From Morinoia aosen (taxonomy: Eukaryota > Arthropoda > Malacostraca > Amphipoda > Talitridae), in the NCBI GenBank assembly GCA_030386875.1, contig CM059560.1:27398183-27462182 (forward strand): a stretch of 64,000 nucleotides of DNA, written 5' to 3'. Of this stretch, positions 1 to 13,000 are shown piece after piece (the first letter of the stretch is position 1; the number at the start of each line of letters is the position of its first letter). Below the pieces are notes generated by a model. The model saw nothing but the letters and a program-made list of their open reading frames with translations, was not told the DNA's origin and did not search any database. Made by a program: the position numbers and the translations under genes.

Positions 1-941
1 ACTCTTCATGCATGTTGGTTTTTCTATTCTTTGGCTCCATTGCTCGAAAGGATGGACCACTTGCTGCAATGAAACATCACAGCACTTGCATCTAAAGCCA
101 CTTTTTTGTGGCTTTTGTTACGAGGCTCATAATTTCTAGGTAAACCTTACAAAATTATCCACGCATATTACGCACCATAGTGTACTTGCTCATTATTTGT
201 GCATGCCTTACACGATGTAGAATAGAATGTGGCAACAGGAACGAGCTAGTGACTCATTCTTGGGTTGATTCCAACGCTCTCACAATGCTAATTGAAATTC
301 GAGTTGAAACTACAGAAAGTATGCCATCAGTCTCATTCAAGGCTTAGCCTTCTAACTGAATAACCATGGTAAAAATTCACTTCTCATGTGCATACAGATG
401 TGTTTTTGATAACCTATAATGATTGTTAAAACTATTTTACGTATGTTTTAATATGTATTGAAACGCTAAAGTAGAACTTAATTTATAGCCTAAAATTGCA
501 TTTTGGAATTTCAAAAACGCATTTTATGCAAGGGGGAGAACATATCCTTTTTGTTTTGTATTAAATTTGACCTTGTACGAGCAGTAAGTACGCAGCATTT
601 TCTTTGCGTGAGATGTGACTGCTCGGACTCTGTTGTCATAATATGCTTACAAAGATAATATACTGTAGTTCCTCCTTAATGAGTCTAAGCTTCCAGAGCT
701 GCACAAGAGTTGCAGTCACAGGCATGAATTTATTTTGAGCAGCGTAGCTAGCTGTGGCTCTCTGTATCCACCTAATCCAACTTCACCTCTCGAAGGTCAC
801 GAATCTTAATTTTTTTAGATCATGTGATTGCTGAGAGTGATATTCTTTGATTGAGTCCGTACTTCCTGAAAAAAATACATGGTAACTTAAGTTGGTCATT
901 ACATCCGTTTAGTAATGTGTTTCTTAATCTATTTTTTGCAG
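1..941. other. POMT2 intron sequence (left edge)
   Basis: AT-rich sequence ending in a good polypyrimidine tract and acceptor at 931-941. I found no upstream POMT2 exon here and no recognisable repeat. Confidence 0.6.
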
Positions 942-1024
942 CGGGAACGGTGACGGCTTTTACAGCTCTGCGTTCCAATCGCAGCTGGAGGGCAACCCGC
1001 TGCACAACGCCAGCATGCCACTCG
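942..1024 (+). CDS. POMT2: POMT2 exon: end of lumenal catalytic region ([15 protein letters not shown])
   Basis: Acceptor attttttgcag|C, donor CTCG|gtacgg. It enters in phase 2 and leaves in phase 1. It encodes [17 protein letters not shown] followed by [10 protein letters not shown], the conserved stretch just before the first MIR motif, including an N-glycosylation sequon (NAS). The preceding exon is not in the window. Confidence 0.9.
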
Positions 1025-4000
1025 GTACGGTGGTCCACTCCTGGACCAGTGCTTGCTGTTGGTGGGACGCTTATATGTACCATACTTGCCACTATCTGTG
1101 AGAGATCTACCTTGTTTTCTCTCCATAATAATGCTCATGGAGTAATTTTTATCTGGGTGATCGTTCTAATGTCCTGAGTGACGTACCTATATGTTCTGTT
1201 TCGTAACTGTTCTAGTGGATTTCACGATACACTTCTATAAACAGCTCCAGTACGAGTGTACTTTATTTTCCATTGATTGAATTTTTGCTGTTCGCAACCG
1301 AGACGCAGGTAAGATGTTGGTGACGTCCTACTACCAGTGCCATTTTGATATATGCTGTTGTGATAACGGTGCAACGAGCAAATGCATGAGACGATAGTTA
1401 AGGGTTACATTGTAATAATGAAATTCATTTTAACCAGATAATTGTTTAAATTTCTAGAGTAAGTTGTAATCGAATAATGATTCGTAAATGCGTATCTGTG
1501 GCTGATTTACCTCCCAATGCACCTACGTGTGAAGTCAGTTGGGAATCGTACTTTTTGCTATTGTTCCTATTATATCTGCTATTTCCGTAGCTCTGAACAG
1601 CGTCCATAATGCTCTTGCTATGTAGGGGACACCTTTAGTGATGTGGTGCATTTTAACACCCCCTTCTCCTACGTATAACTTCTATATACATTACGCATTA
1701 CGCAGCATTTTTGCAGGCGTCGATACCATCTTATAAATGAGCTCACCATCATGTTTTGTTGAACATCGTTTTGGCTTGAAATTGGTGTTAGAAGTAGAGT
1801 GTATTCTGGCTAGCTATTTCTTTTCGTCTGTTGACAGATTGAGCCGAATACTGGCGGTGTGATTTTGTGCGTAGGAAATAGAAGGCATGATATACTGAAT
1901 AAAGGCATGTAGAGAAATGAAAGGCAGGACTTACTGGCAGAGTTGTCGTACGGAGCGGAGATCACGCTGAAGGCGCAGCGCAACGGGGGCGGCTACCTGC
2001 ACTCTCACCTCCACCTGTACCCAGACAACGAGGCCTATGCCCACCAGCAGCAGATCACCACCTACTCGCACAAGGACTTCAACAATAAGTGGTGCGCCAC
2101 AGCGCCTTGCTCTCTTCTTAATAGCTTCATTCGGACATAATGCTTGCTTTGCCACTAATTAGTCAGACGTAATGGTATTTCTTTAGCGTACTTCAAAAAA
2201 AATTGTTCATGTATAGCTTTGGCTTTCTTTTATTAATAGTGTTGAAATCAAATTTTACTGATCAAATTATGTTTTTAAAGTTCACTCCAGCGTTTGTGAT
2301 TAGCGCCAAATTTTACAGTTTTATCCTAGGATATACTTTGATGATTTACTTTCAGTGGCCCTGGTTACCGGAACCGGTTGTACGATTTGATTTTATGTAA
2401 GTAAACATTATCATTTTTTTCACCACCCTGTCTCATTCTCATTGAGACAAAAGACAAGTCAATATTGTGCATGTTACTCCATGCAAGCTTCCTCTCTTTA
2501 CTTGTCACGTAATTTGGTTATCATCAAGTTGTTTTCTGGAGCTAGATGAGATAGGTTTTTGATTGAAGTCATATCGCGTCAGGGTGGTGAAGAAGGCGGA
2601 CTCGGAGCCACTGGACTGGGACGACGAGAACGAAGTGCCCGAGATCGTTCGTCACGGAGACCTGATCCGTCTGGAGCACGTCCCGACAGGGCGCAACTTG
2701 CACTCGCATCCTCTGCCTTCACCCGTCACTACGCGCCACTTCCAGGTCACCGGCTACGGAGAGGTCAGCGCTCATGCGAATGGCTCGAAATGGTGTTGCG
2801 CTTTCAGATCCTTTTTCGAGAAAAATTAAAGCATCTGATAGGTAGTTGGGAATGAAATATCCTATTTTGTTTGCTAGAACAAAGTCGGGTATTTCATTTT
2901 TTATGACTTAGTGATGCATGAATGCAGTCATTTTTATGAATTTAAATTTGTGCGTCGTCTTTCGTGAGTGAAGTTTCTTGGTTTCCTAGTGTGACAAAAT
3001 GTGGAAGAATTTTTATAGGTGGAGAGTTATGCTGGACCCTTTGTAAAAATTCTTGGATCTTCTTTTGTGAGGGAAGTTGTCATTACCGCAAGTTTAATCA
3101 GAGTTGAACTGAGCAGTGGATGAGCTACAAGCGAAGCCCAAAAACGGAACACTGCTCTGAGTTGGCTGGCTTTTTCTAAATCAATATCCTTTCCTTGATA
3201 CTGGTTTCCAGTACCTATATTCTCTAACTTGCCACTGCAATAAAAATAAAAACCTTTAATGCTCATTCCCTGTGGAAGCTTTCTATTTTCGTTGTTTGAG
3301 CAAAATTATATCTCTCCAGTATTATCCCCTCAGTGGGATACAACTAATGTGTCTATGGGAATTAGCGCTCCCAGGGGGAAAAATGAGAGGTCTGAGCTGA
3401 GAGTTAGGTGGGCCTTCTTTTTGTTTAAATAAAATGTTTCTTGTTTTATTAAGGATCATCGTTTCTCGGTTCATTGCTGTCCTGTTTTTCAGTTCCTTTG
3501 ACTTTCTTCTTCAACTTTTATCTTGTTTTATAACCTTCCTTCTTGACTTGCTGTTTTTAGGCGAACGGGATCCTTTTCGGGAACACCCCTTGTGCATAGA
3601 TTCCACGTTCTTTTAGCTCCATACTAAATGGTGCCTTCATCCTTCCTCTCTTTGAACATCGTTGTGGTAAGGGAGGCTAAACTAAGTTATAATCAATCAT
3701 CAATTTTCAGTATATGCATTGTCTTAGTGCCATTGTGTATAGTTACGCTTTGTTTTATAGACACTCGTGTATTATTTACTTATCATTTTTTAAATGAATT
3801 TTCACCACTAAAGTATGCCTCTTGCTTCATGTTGTGCAGTTTGTCATTCGATTAATACTCTGGCATCTCTGAATTTTTATTTTAGCAAAGTCTTCCCCTC
3901 TGTTTCATCTATTTAAGAGATATGAATTGTACGTATGCTTTCTCTACGCTTCTATTGCGCGACCTCTTTTTGAACGTAGCTCGTCAAAATGACCTTTTAT

Positions 4001-7000
4001 GACTAAAATTTCCTAATGTAGCGTTTCCTCAATTGCCTAATTGCCTAAAATTTCCTAATGTAGCGTTTCCTTAAGACTCTATAGAGGTGTCAGACACTGA
4101 ACAGTGATGGCGTTCAAGTTGTATTTGAAAAAAGGTCCAATGTAATGGTTTCGACCAGAAGAAAAAGCAAATCTGGGATGGCAGGAGTAAAGTGAGCGCT
4201 GACCCTGTGTAACTGGTCACCAGAATGGTGTAGGGGATCTGAACGACGTGTGGCGCATCGAGGTGGTGAACGGGAAGCCTGGCGACTCCGTGAAGACACT
4301 CATCAGCGTCGTGAAGCTCATCCACACCCAGGTGCAGTGCGCCCTCCACACCTCCACCAAGCAGCTTCCCAAGTGGTGGGTGCCCGGTCTCCTCTTCGTT
4401 ATCTCCCTATTGTATCTGTGTCTTGTCGTAGGTTGCTCATCACTACTACTTTCTTTTTGTTGGTATATTTCGGTTTTGATCGCTGGATCCCGCAGCCATG
4501 GCTTGTTTTCTATGAGCACGTATCAGTTTATTATACCAACTTTTGTTGGGCTCGTGAGTGTTAAAATTTAATATTTTGTGCTTCAGGTTGTAATTGAATT
4601 CAATCTCTTTAATCTCTAAATTTAATCTCTTTAAATTTAATCTCTTTAAACAGTGTCTTCAAAAAATGAACTCTATCTTTGACTGCAAGTCTTAAAAAGT
4701 CTTAAAATACAAAGTCTCTTTCTCTGATACAAGTCTTAAAAGTTGAATCAGAGAAAAAAACAGCTTTTAATTCAAAAAGCATAATGTCGTTACAAAACTG
4801 TTGCTCTTGAAACAAAGCAAAAAATATGAGTAATTGTCAGTCGTAGGGTGCGTACGTTTTTTTTCTGGGGGGAGGGAGCATCCTGTTCAGAAGTTTAGCT
4901 CTAGCCATAGTCTCTCAACTATGACTGGCATTTGTTTGAAATTTTCTTACGCACATAAAGGCTCTGAAATTATTCTCTAAGAATAATAGCTGAGGCAGTT
5001 AGTGAACTGTTTAGATACCGTATTCTCGAACCTATAAGACGTTGCGGTAAATAGTAAGTTCCTTATCGTTTTGGACAACAGCAATTTTTTGTAATGCAAG
5101 ATGCTTCGTTATGAATATTCGTTTAAAGAAGTCACATATTCTTAAGTTATTTTAATTTATACGATTACAATTTTGTTTTTTAAGGCAAGCCCATAGAGTG
5201 GATGTTTTGAACTGAATAGCATTTTTAAAATACTTCCTCTTTAGGCCAAGGAGTCCCTATTGAAACATTTTTACCTTCAGCGGTACGGGACTAGAACCTT
5301 GAGATCTGTTGCCTTAGTCCTCGTACCTAATATGTTAGTCTTGTGTTTGCAAGACAGTATTGAACAACACAGTCATGTCAGTGTTTTACTCGTCAGTACA
5401 GTACCTACAACGATTGTCGAAAGGATTATATACTTATATTTTGACTGCAGTTTTTAAACTTTTCATTTTCACTGATAGCTTCGTTGAGTGAATGCAAGTA
5501 AAAATTCTCGAGCGCTCGAACGAGCAAACGATTATTTGGAGTTGCTAACGAATTGGGTATCAGCACGACTCTTGATTGTCTTATAAAAAGGCATACAGTC
5601 GCAATATGCCTTGCATGTTTCTTTGTGGGACTGCTCTTGTTGAAGTTGTGCTGATGCCCCTGCTGCGGAGTAAATCAGATGGGGTTTAACTATTTTACAC
5701 CACAGCGGCCCAGCAATTTTTTTTTCTTTTCCCAAACCTCAACTTTGATTGTTTGGCAGGAAATTTTGTCAAATTTGATACTTCTCGAGACGTATTGAAC
5801 TTGTCACTCAATTTAAAACTTAAAAAAAGGTACTCTGGTAATCTTGATTCGTAGGTTATACTGTTCGTTCATAACATCTTCAATTTCGAGGCGATAGATG
5901 TATCAGTCTGTCTACCTCCTACTCGAGTGCTATAGCTATTGTCATTGACTTATCACAAATCCCAGGGGGAAGGTGTCAGGTCCCGAGCTTAAGGTTAGGT
6001 AGGTTTTCCTTTTGTTTTTTTTTGTTTTCATAAGGACGTTTTTCCGGTTCACTACCATTTTTATAGCTCCTTTTTCTTGCTTTTTGAACTTTCATCTTGT
6101 TTTATAAACTTTCAATATTGCTGTTTCCATACACAGGATGTGGGAACACGCCTTGTGCTGGATTCCCCATTCCCTTTTATTCCATACTAAATAGTGCCTT
6201 CCTCCTTCCTTTTGCTTAAGTTACGGATAGGGAGGCTCAAACTAGCTTATAATCTAATCTAATTTTGTACTCTCGAGGCTAAACGATGCTTAGGCCTTCA
6301 ACTACATTTTTACCTGCTTATTGTGCGTCTTTAGTCATTAAGGTAAAATTATATTCTTCATTATAATGCATATATCTGGTTGGAAAAATGTTGTTTTTGT
6401 TGCTCACCGTCGTGTTACTCTCCAGGGCCTACGAGCAAATGGAGGTCACATGCAACCCCAACTTGAGAGAGACGGACAACACCTGGAACATAGAAGACAA
6501 CGTCTACCCCAAACGTAAGCTGCATCTCCTCTCGTTTTTCTTAATAAATCTAGTGTGTATAGGGGACTGTTGTCACTGATATTTGTAGGTCACTTTTCAA
6601 TTCCGCTCTAGTTCTTGTTCCTAGGTATATTACATGCTCCTCTCAGGAGGATATAACTATTGTAGCTATGGGAATTAGCGCTCCCATGGGGAAAATGTGA
6701 GGTTAGATAGGGCTTCTTCTTGTTGAAATAAAATATCTTTTTTTTTTTTTGTTATGTTAAGGACCACCTTTTTTCGGTTCACTACTGTCCTGGTTTTCAA
6801 CACCGTTGACTTTCTTCTTCAAGTTTTATCTTATTTCATCAACTTCTTTCTTAACTTGCTGTTTCTATGCTCCTTCTGCACAGATTCCTCATTCTCTTAT
6901 CTCCATACTAAATGGTGCCTTCCTCCTTCCTCTCTTCGATACGCTCTTTTTTGTAGCGGTGAGGGAGGCTTAAATTAATTTATAATCTTATTACTACATG

Positions 7001-10000
7001 CTTTATGGAGGTCCTAAAAATTCCATTTTGCTGTTCTTACTACTTAAGTAGAGGTACAGAAACTTTTTTGAATATACTTTAATGAAGGGAAACTAAGACT
7101 TACGCGTTTCAATTATTGTTTACTGTATTAGGTTTTATTGAAACACTCGAGAGCACCCATTGATAGATTACTCATGCTACAGCACTCAGAATGGGAATTA
7201 CTAGTTGAGACGTAGTCCACCCTGTGTTATATTGTGATTCTCAACTGTGATATGTGTCACAGCTTAATAAATTAGATGCCTAGGAAAGCTTGCTATGGTG
7301 AGTTGAAATAAAAGATCCGAGCTTCACTAGCTAGATGCGTCACTTTTATGAAATATTACGTTACGCTTTGTGAACTTTGTGCACGAACACATGTCACGAT
7401 AAATGCTGACATTTTTTTTTTTTAAGAGAATCAGGCTTTTGATTGCTGCTTCAGACCCTCTTTACTTGCTACAAGTGCTTGCTTTTGGTCTGAGCATGCA
7501 TGAACTGCGCCACCTGTCTCTGTAGGAAAAGAAGTTATATTTTTTATATTCAATGTCTGTAATTTGGACTGTAAGTTTTGTAGTATTTTCATTTATGCGT
7601 TGCTTAATGTTTTGGAATCGAAATGTTTAGGTTTTCCCGTTGTTATACATTTACGAACCTGTATGAACTTGAGATGCTAGTTTCATGGGTTGAATCAACT
7701 ATGTTTCAAAATGCTTAAGGCTTTCCCTGTTTTCCTGATGCTGAAGAGCTCACTCAAGCTAGTTGGACATCAAGAACACAAAACTCAGCACACAGGAGTT
7801 TTTATTGTATGATTGACTTGCATTATGCCTATTCGCTCAGTGCCGAACAGCTCTTTCGACATCTACGCGCCGTCGTTCCTCGCGAAGTTTTTGGAGGCGC
7901 ACACGGTCATGTTCCAAGGCAACGCTGGGCTCAAGCCAAAGGAGGGCGAGATCACCTCACAGCCCTGGCAGTGGCCCATCAACTATAGGGTGTGTACCTT
8001 CTTGTGTTGCCAGCACGTCACGTGCAGATCTTGTGATCCGTCATGTGCGGTTCTTGTGACCCGTCGTCACGTGCAGTTCTTTTGACCCGTGAAAAAGTTA
8101 CCAACAAGCGCACAAACACGCAACTACTACCGCTATACAGTTGCTCACATCGCACGCAGCGAGAGTTGCTGCGCTCTTTCAAGTGCAGACTTGGAGCGAA
8201 GTACCCGTTTGTGAACGTACCAAATGTAGGATTGGCTGATTAAGCATAACTAGGCAGGTCTTAGTTAATATACAGGGTGTCCCGCAAAAATGTACTCATC
8301 CTTTGACTGACAATTATTCGTGTATTTTTTGCTTTGTTTCAGGTGCAACTAAGTGCTCTTTTATGACATACGAGTATAATTTTCTTTACTTTAATGTACT
8401 TTTCTTTGATTCAACTCACTAGACTTGTATCTTTATAAATAAACACCTACATCTGAACAAAATACAAGAGTATTGGGCAGGCAAAGAGTGAGAACATATT
8501 TTTGGGTCATCCTAAAGATCAGTGCCTTTTGTATTTCAGACTTTAATAATTAATGAAATTGTTACAATAATTCATAAATGACTTGAGCAACGCTTCTCTA
8601 GTTCGTAGGTCTAATGAATCAGAGTCCTCACCCTATCTTTTGTGACAGAGTTTGGTATTGTTTATTCACTATGTTTCTCTTTTGTATACACATCACCCGA
8701 TATCATTGCATGTTTGCTCTACTTAGTAGTTTTTTGTCTGGAAACTTCGGTAAATTTTGTGATGAACCCTGGGTGTTATAATGGAACCTAGACATCGTAT
8801 GGTATCAACCCTGGCTGATATATTTCACCATTGCACGGGCTCTCAGTGGTGTTTTACTGCTGCGTTACTCGCTAAAAAGTCTCTTGCCGCTGAATGATCT
8901 GGTTTTGGGCCTTAGTGATAGTTAGAGATAACTGTAGTAAAATCACTGTGCACTAACCTCCTTCCTACAAATGCTGACATTTTTCATTGCTGATACTAAC
9001 TTCTGTGGCAACAATGCCTACTCAAACATTTCGTATTAGCATGCAAAACGACCAACATTTCAAGCCATGGTTCTTCATATAAAATGTTGGTACCTCAAGG
9101 ATGGTCATAATACAAGGTCTCATATATCGGGTCCAAGCATTGCGCCACTAAAAGATGGTTTGACTGATTATGTTGCTAAATAACTGTATAGTTTTTACAA
9201 TTTAGAAATCTCGAACGGGTGGGGAAAAAATCGTAAATGATGCAAACTACAACAAGGCTACATGCGGTGTAAATTCAGACATAAAATCTCTGGGAAATAT
9301 TTATAGACACAAAGGTTCAATCGTCTCGTGGACCAGGATATTAATAAATGCTCATTAAAAACGCTACATTAGTCGACAGCTAAAGTAACGAATAAGAAAT
9401 GAGGCGAATCTTTGAACTTTAACTGAATTGCATATTATCTGGAGTAGTCTGACCGTGAATATTATTATGTATCGGTTTCAGTCCGTTGATTAGCCTGGAC
9501 CTAGAATCCATGCTCGGATGACTGAAATAGCTTCATATGAAGGGTGAATTGCGTGATGTCAGGGCCAGGCGTTCAGCCGAGAGCCGGTATTGGTGTACCT
9601 GCTTGGCAGCCCCACCGTCACGCTCCTGAACTTGCTGGCTCTGGCGCTGCTGCCGCCTGCCTACGCGCTGCATGCCTTCCGAGCCAGGCGCGGCTATGTG
9701 CCTTCTGAAGTTACTAACTCTCGAGGTTTGTGTGTGGCTTCTGTTAACTGCATGCCTTCAGAGAATATATGTGCCTTCTGACGCTACTAACTCTCGAGGT
9801 TTGTGTGTGTGTGTGTGTGTGTGTGGCTTCTGTTAACTGCATGCCTTTCGAGCCAGGGGCGGCTACGTGCCTTCTGACGCTACCAACTCTCGAGGTTTGT
9901 GTTTTCCTTACTTCATTGGTTTGTGTTTTCCTTGGTTTCGTGTTGTAAATTGTACATATTTACGTGGTAATTGAAAAAGCTTATTTTTAGCTGGAACTCC

Positions 10001-13000
10001 CTAGCATTATAGGTAATCTAAGGACGAAGAAAGTGCCTAGAGATAGTCCAGGTAAATATATTAGAAATATTTTAGTTAATTGGCAGTTCATTTAATCTCA
10101 CGATGTGTTTCAAAAGCTATACAAACATTTGAAAAATAAATGGGACTTTAAATCGATTATACTTTGAACAGTAACTGCCATCATAATATCTAGGTAGCAG
10201 AGATTTCCGATTTATGACAATTCTTTTGAATATGGGTGAGATTTGTGTGATTTTTTTGTATTTAATTTTGAGTTTTAATCTTGAATTCTACCGTTAATTT
10301 TCATATTTTGATTGGAAACGGGTCTGTTGAACGGAACCATTGATGAATTAGAACTCGTTTTTTCTTAATTTTACTGTGTGTAGTGTGTACTCATACACTT
10401 CAGCGTATGTTTAGCATTTGCTTGAGAGTCACGAATATTTATTGTACCATGAACTGCTTTGCCTGCTTCAACAAAATTCTTAATCTTATGGTTGTGCACG
10501 CTACCTGATCTACACTGAACTGAATTTTAATCATCATTTCACGCTTTTTGAGGTAGGGACAACAGCTAACTTTCTGATTTATGCTTTTTTGTGCTTATGT
10601 TGCGTCCATGTCTGCTTTGCAGTTCAAGGTTGCTGATGAATTTGTGACCCCTAGGAAAGATACTGTTGAGTTACTTCAGATGTAGACAGGCCTACGGGCT
10701 TTTATCTTTTGTTCCTATTCTATTTTTTTCAGTTTTCATGCCATCTCTGCCGTCTCTTCTTCATCTTTTCTTTCTCTTACTTCTGAACCTGCTGTTCCTA
10801 TGCGCAGGGTACCCTGTGTGGCAACTCACTTTGTGTTTACATTCAGCGTTTTCTCTGGTCCTTACTAAATGGTCCCTTCTGTTTGCTCTCATGATACGGC
10901 TGTAGAGTCGTGAGGTAACTAATGTAATAATGTGTTTCTGTTATGATGATTACCTTATTTGTGTTGAGTACGATAGTCTGTCTGTAAAAGCGACTGTTTT
11001 CGAGCCTCTGATTTTATTCCCACTCACATTTTCCTCTTAGACTCATTATGGTACGTATACTGCTGTTTAATATGTGATTTGTGTTATTCATTCCTTCGCT
11101 TGCTTGTTTCTCTAAATTCACTAACTTTCACCTGCTGATATCGTGATTTTGACGCTTTCCGTCACTATAATATTTTTTCTGCCAGGATCTTGACACTTGT
11201 TTAATTCGGTCAAGTGTACTGATTAAAAAAAGAACAACCAACCTAGCTTAATGTGTTTTTGGCTATTTGAAATGAGTTAGTTTTTAGCTTTCTTAATTTT
11301 CAGATCTATTTTTTCTGAGCACTGAAGATGTTTTTTCATTATTATCCGAAACGTTTGCTTTTATCACATGTATTTTTAGCTTCGTTGGTTTTTTAGTACC
11401 TTAAAAGTAAAATTTTATAGAAATCAACCCATTTCATTTATTGTCGACTGATTTTTATTTTAACCATCCACCTAATTCTGCTTGTAATTGTTTTTGCTTC
11501 GTGTTACAGCATCTGTTTCTTACGTTTTGTTTTGTTGGGGCCATAGCACGCTTTGTTTTGCCCGCGCAGGGCCAGTGGTTCTCTGCCATTGAGGGGTACA
11601 AAGTGTACCTGCTGGGCAACCCTATCATTTGGTGGGGGAACCTGGTCATCATGGCTGCCTTCGTTCTCGTCTACGCAGTGAACAGCTTCCTTGAGAAGAG
11701 GGGGAAGCTCTCGCTGCGCCAACAGGGTAGGAGAGCGCACCACCGGTGGTATGGGAGCTGCACTGCTGCATGCAGTCCCGTCTCTAGTGTAGCTAAACTC
11801 GACTTTCTCATTCAGTAGGTCTTGTCAGTGACGCTTAATGTCACACAGTCGGGCAATTAAATTAAAAAAAATTAAATTTTTCCTGTGAAATTTTCCTGTG
11901 TAAAATTAAATTTTTCCTGTGAAATTTTCAAATTTGGGTAAATTTTGCCCTAGCTAAGTCGAATGTTTTAGTTTTTGCCAGAAAAATGTCAAGTGGTTTG
12001 TGATGCCATCCAACTGAGCTGTGTGGATTAGCTTCACACCCACAGCACCCTCTCATGTGAGGGCAAAGCTTCAAGTCGTTCCCATTGTGGCGTGCCTTCT
12101 TTTTTTGTTGATTTTATTATATTTTACACGTATTCTTAGGAAATATATTGATTTTCATTCAGTTTGTTCATACCCCTCCTGTTTCTTAGTAAATTTTAAT
12201 TTTTATTAATTTTACGTTTGTTCTTTCAAGATTTATCCTTTTCAAGTCATGAGATTAAATGGCTCTCATATTTCATGAAATGTTTTGTAGTTTACCTAAA
12301 TTGCATCGAATATTAATGCATTGCCACAGGCACCTAGTTTGTGACTTGCATCAAATAGTCTCAGAAAGTTTATCTGCACGTGTTATGTTTGCGATGATTT
12401 TGAGAGATGCTTTGATTGTGTATGTAATCTGCTGTGATTCTGTTACATTGACTGTTTTACTAGGTAGAATTGTGGTAAATTTATTGGTTATAGTGTTTGT
12501 AGCTGTAACTGTGATGCATTCCTTAATTTTATTCTAATTCGACGATTTTTTTATACATTTTTTTATTTTATTATTCTTACCTACCATAATTTTAATTTTG
12601 ATTGAACTGCATTCCATCTACCATGATTTCTAGAATTTTTTTGACTATACTACGTTTTATTTGCGATGATTTTGACACATCATTGATCATGCGTCGTTTT
12701 GTCAACCATGATTTCGTGTACAAAGTTATTCGATCGCATTTGGTACATAATTTGTGTGGGCGCGTTACGTCCTACGTGGGACCCTCATATGAGCACCTCA
12801 AAGTACATGGCGGCTTGCTAGCGTTACATTCCTCCGTGCTGCAGACCGTCGTACGGTGGCGCTGCAAGCGTGCTGCTGGCTGCTGCTAGCCTGGGCGCTG
12901 CACTACCTCCCCTTCTACTTCATGGGCCGCATCCTCTACTACCACCACTACTTCCCGGCGCTCCTGTTCTCGTCCATGCTCACCGGTGCGTCACGGTCGC

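Noticed and set aside
851-1177. 108-codon frame over the first POMT2 exon
   Set aside because: Wrong frame; the phase that continues into the next exon gives the conserved [13 protein letters not shown] sequence instead.
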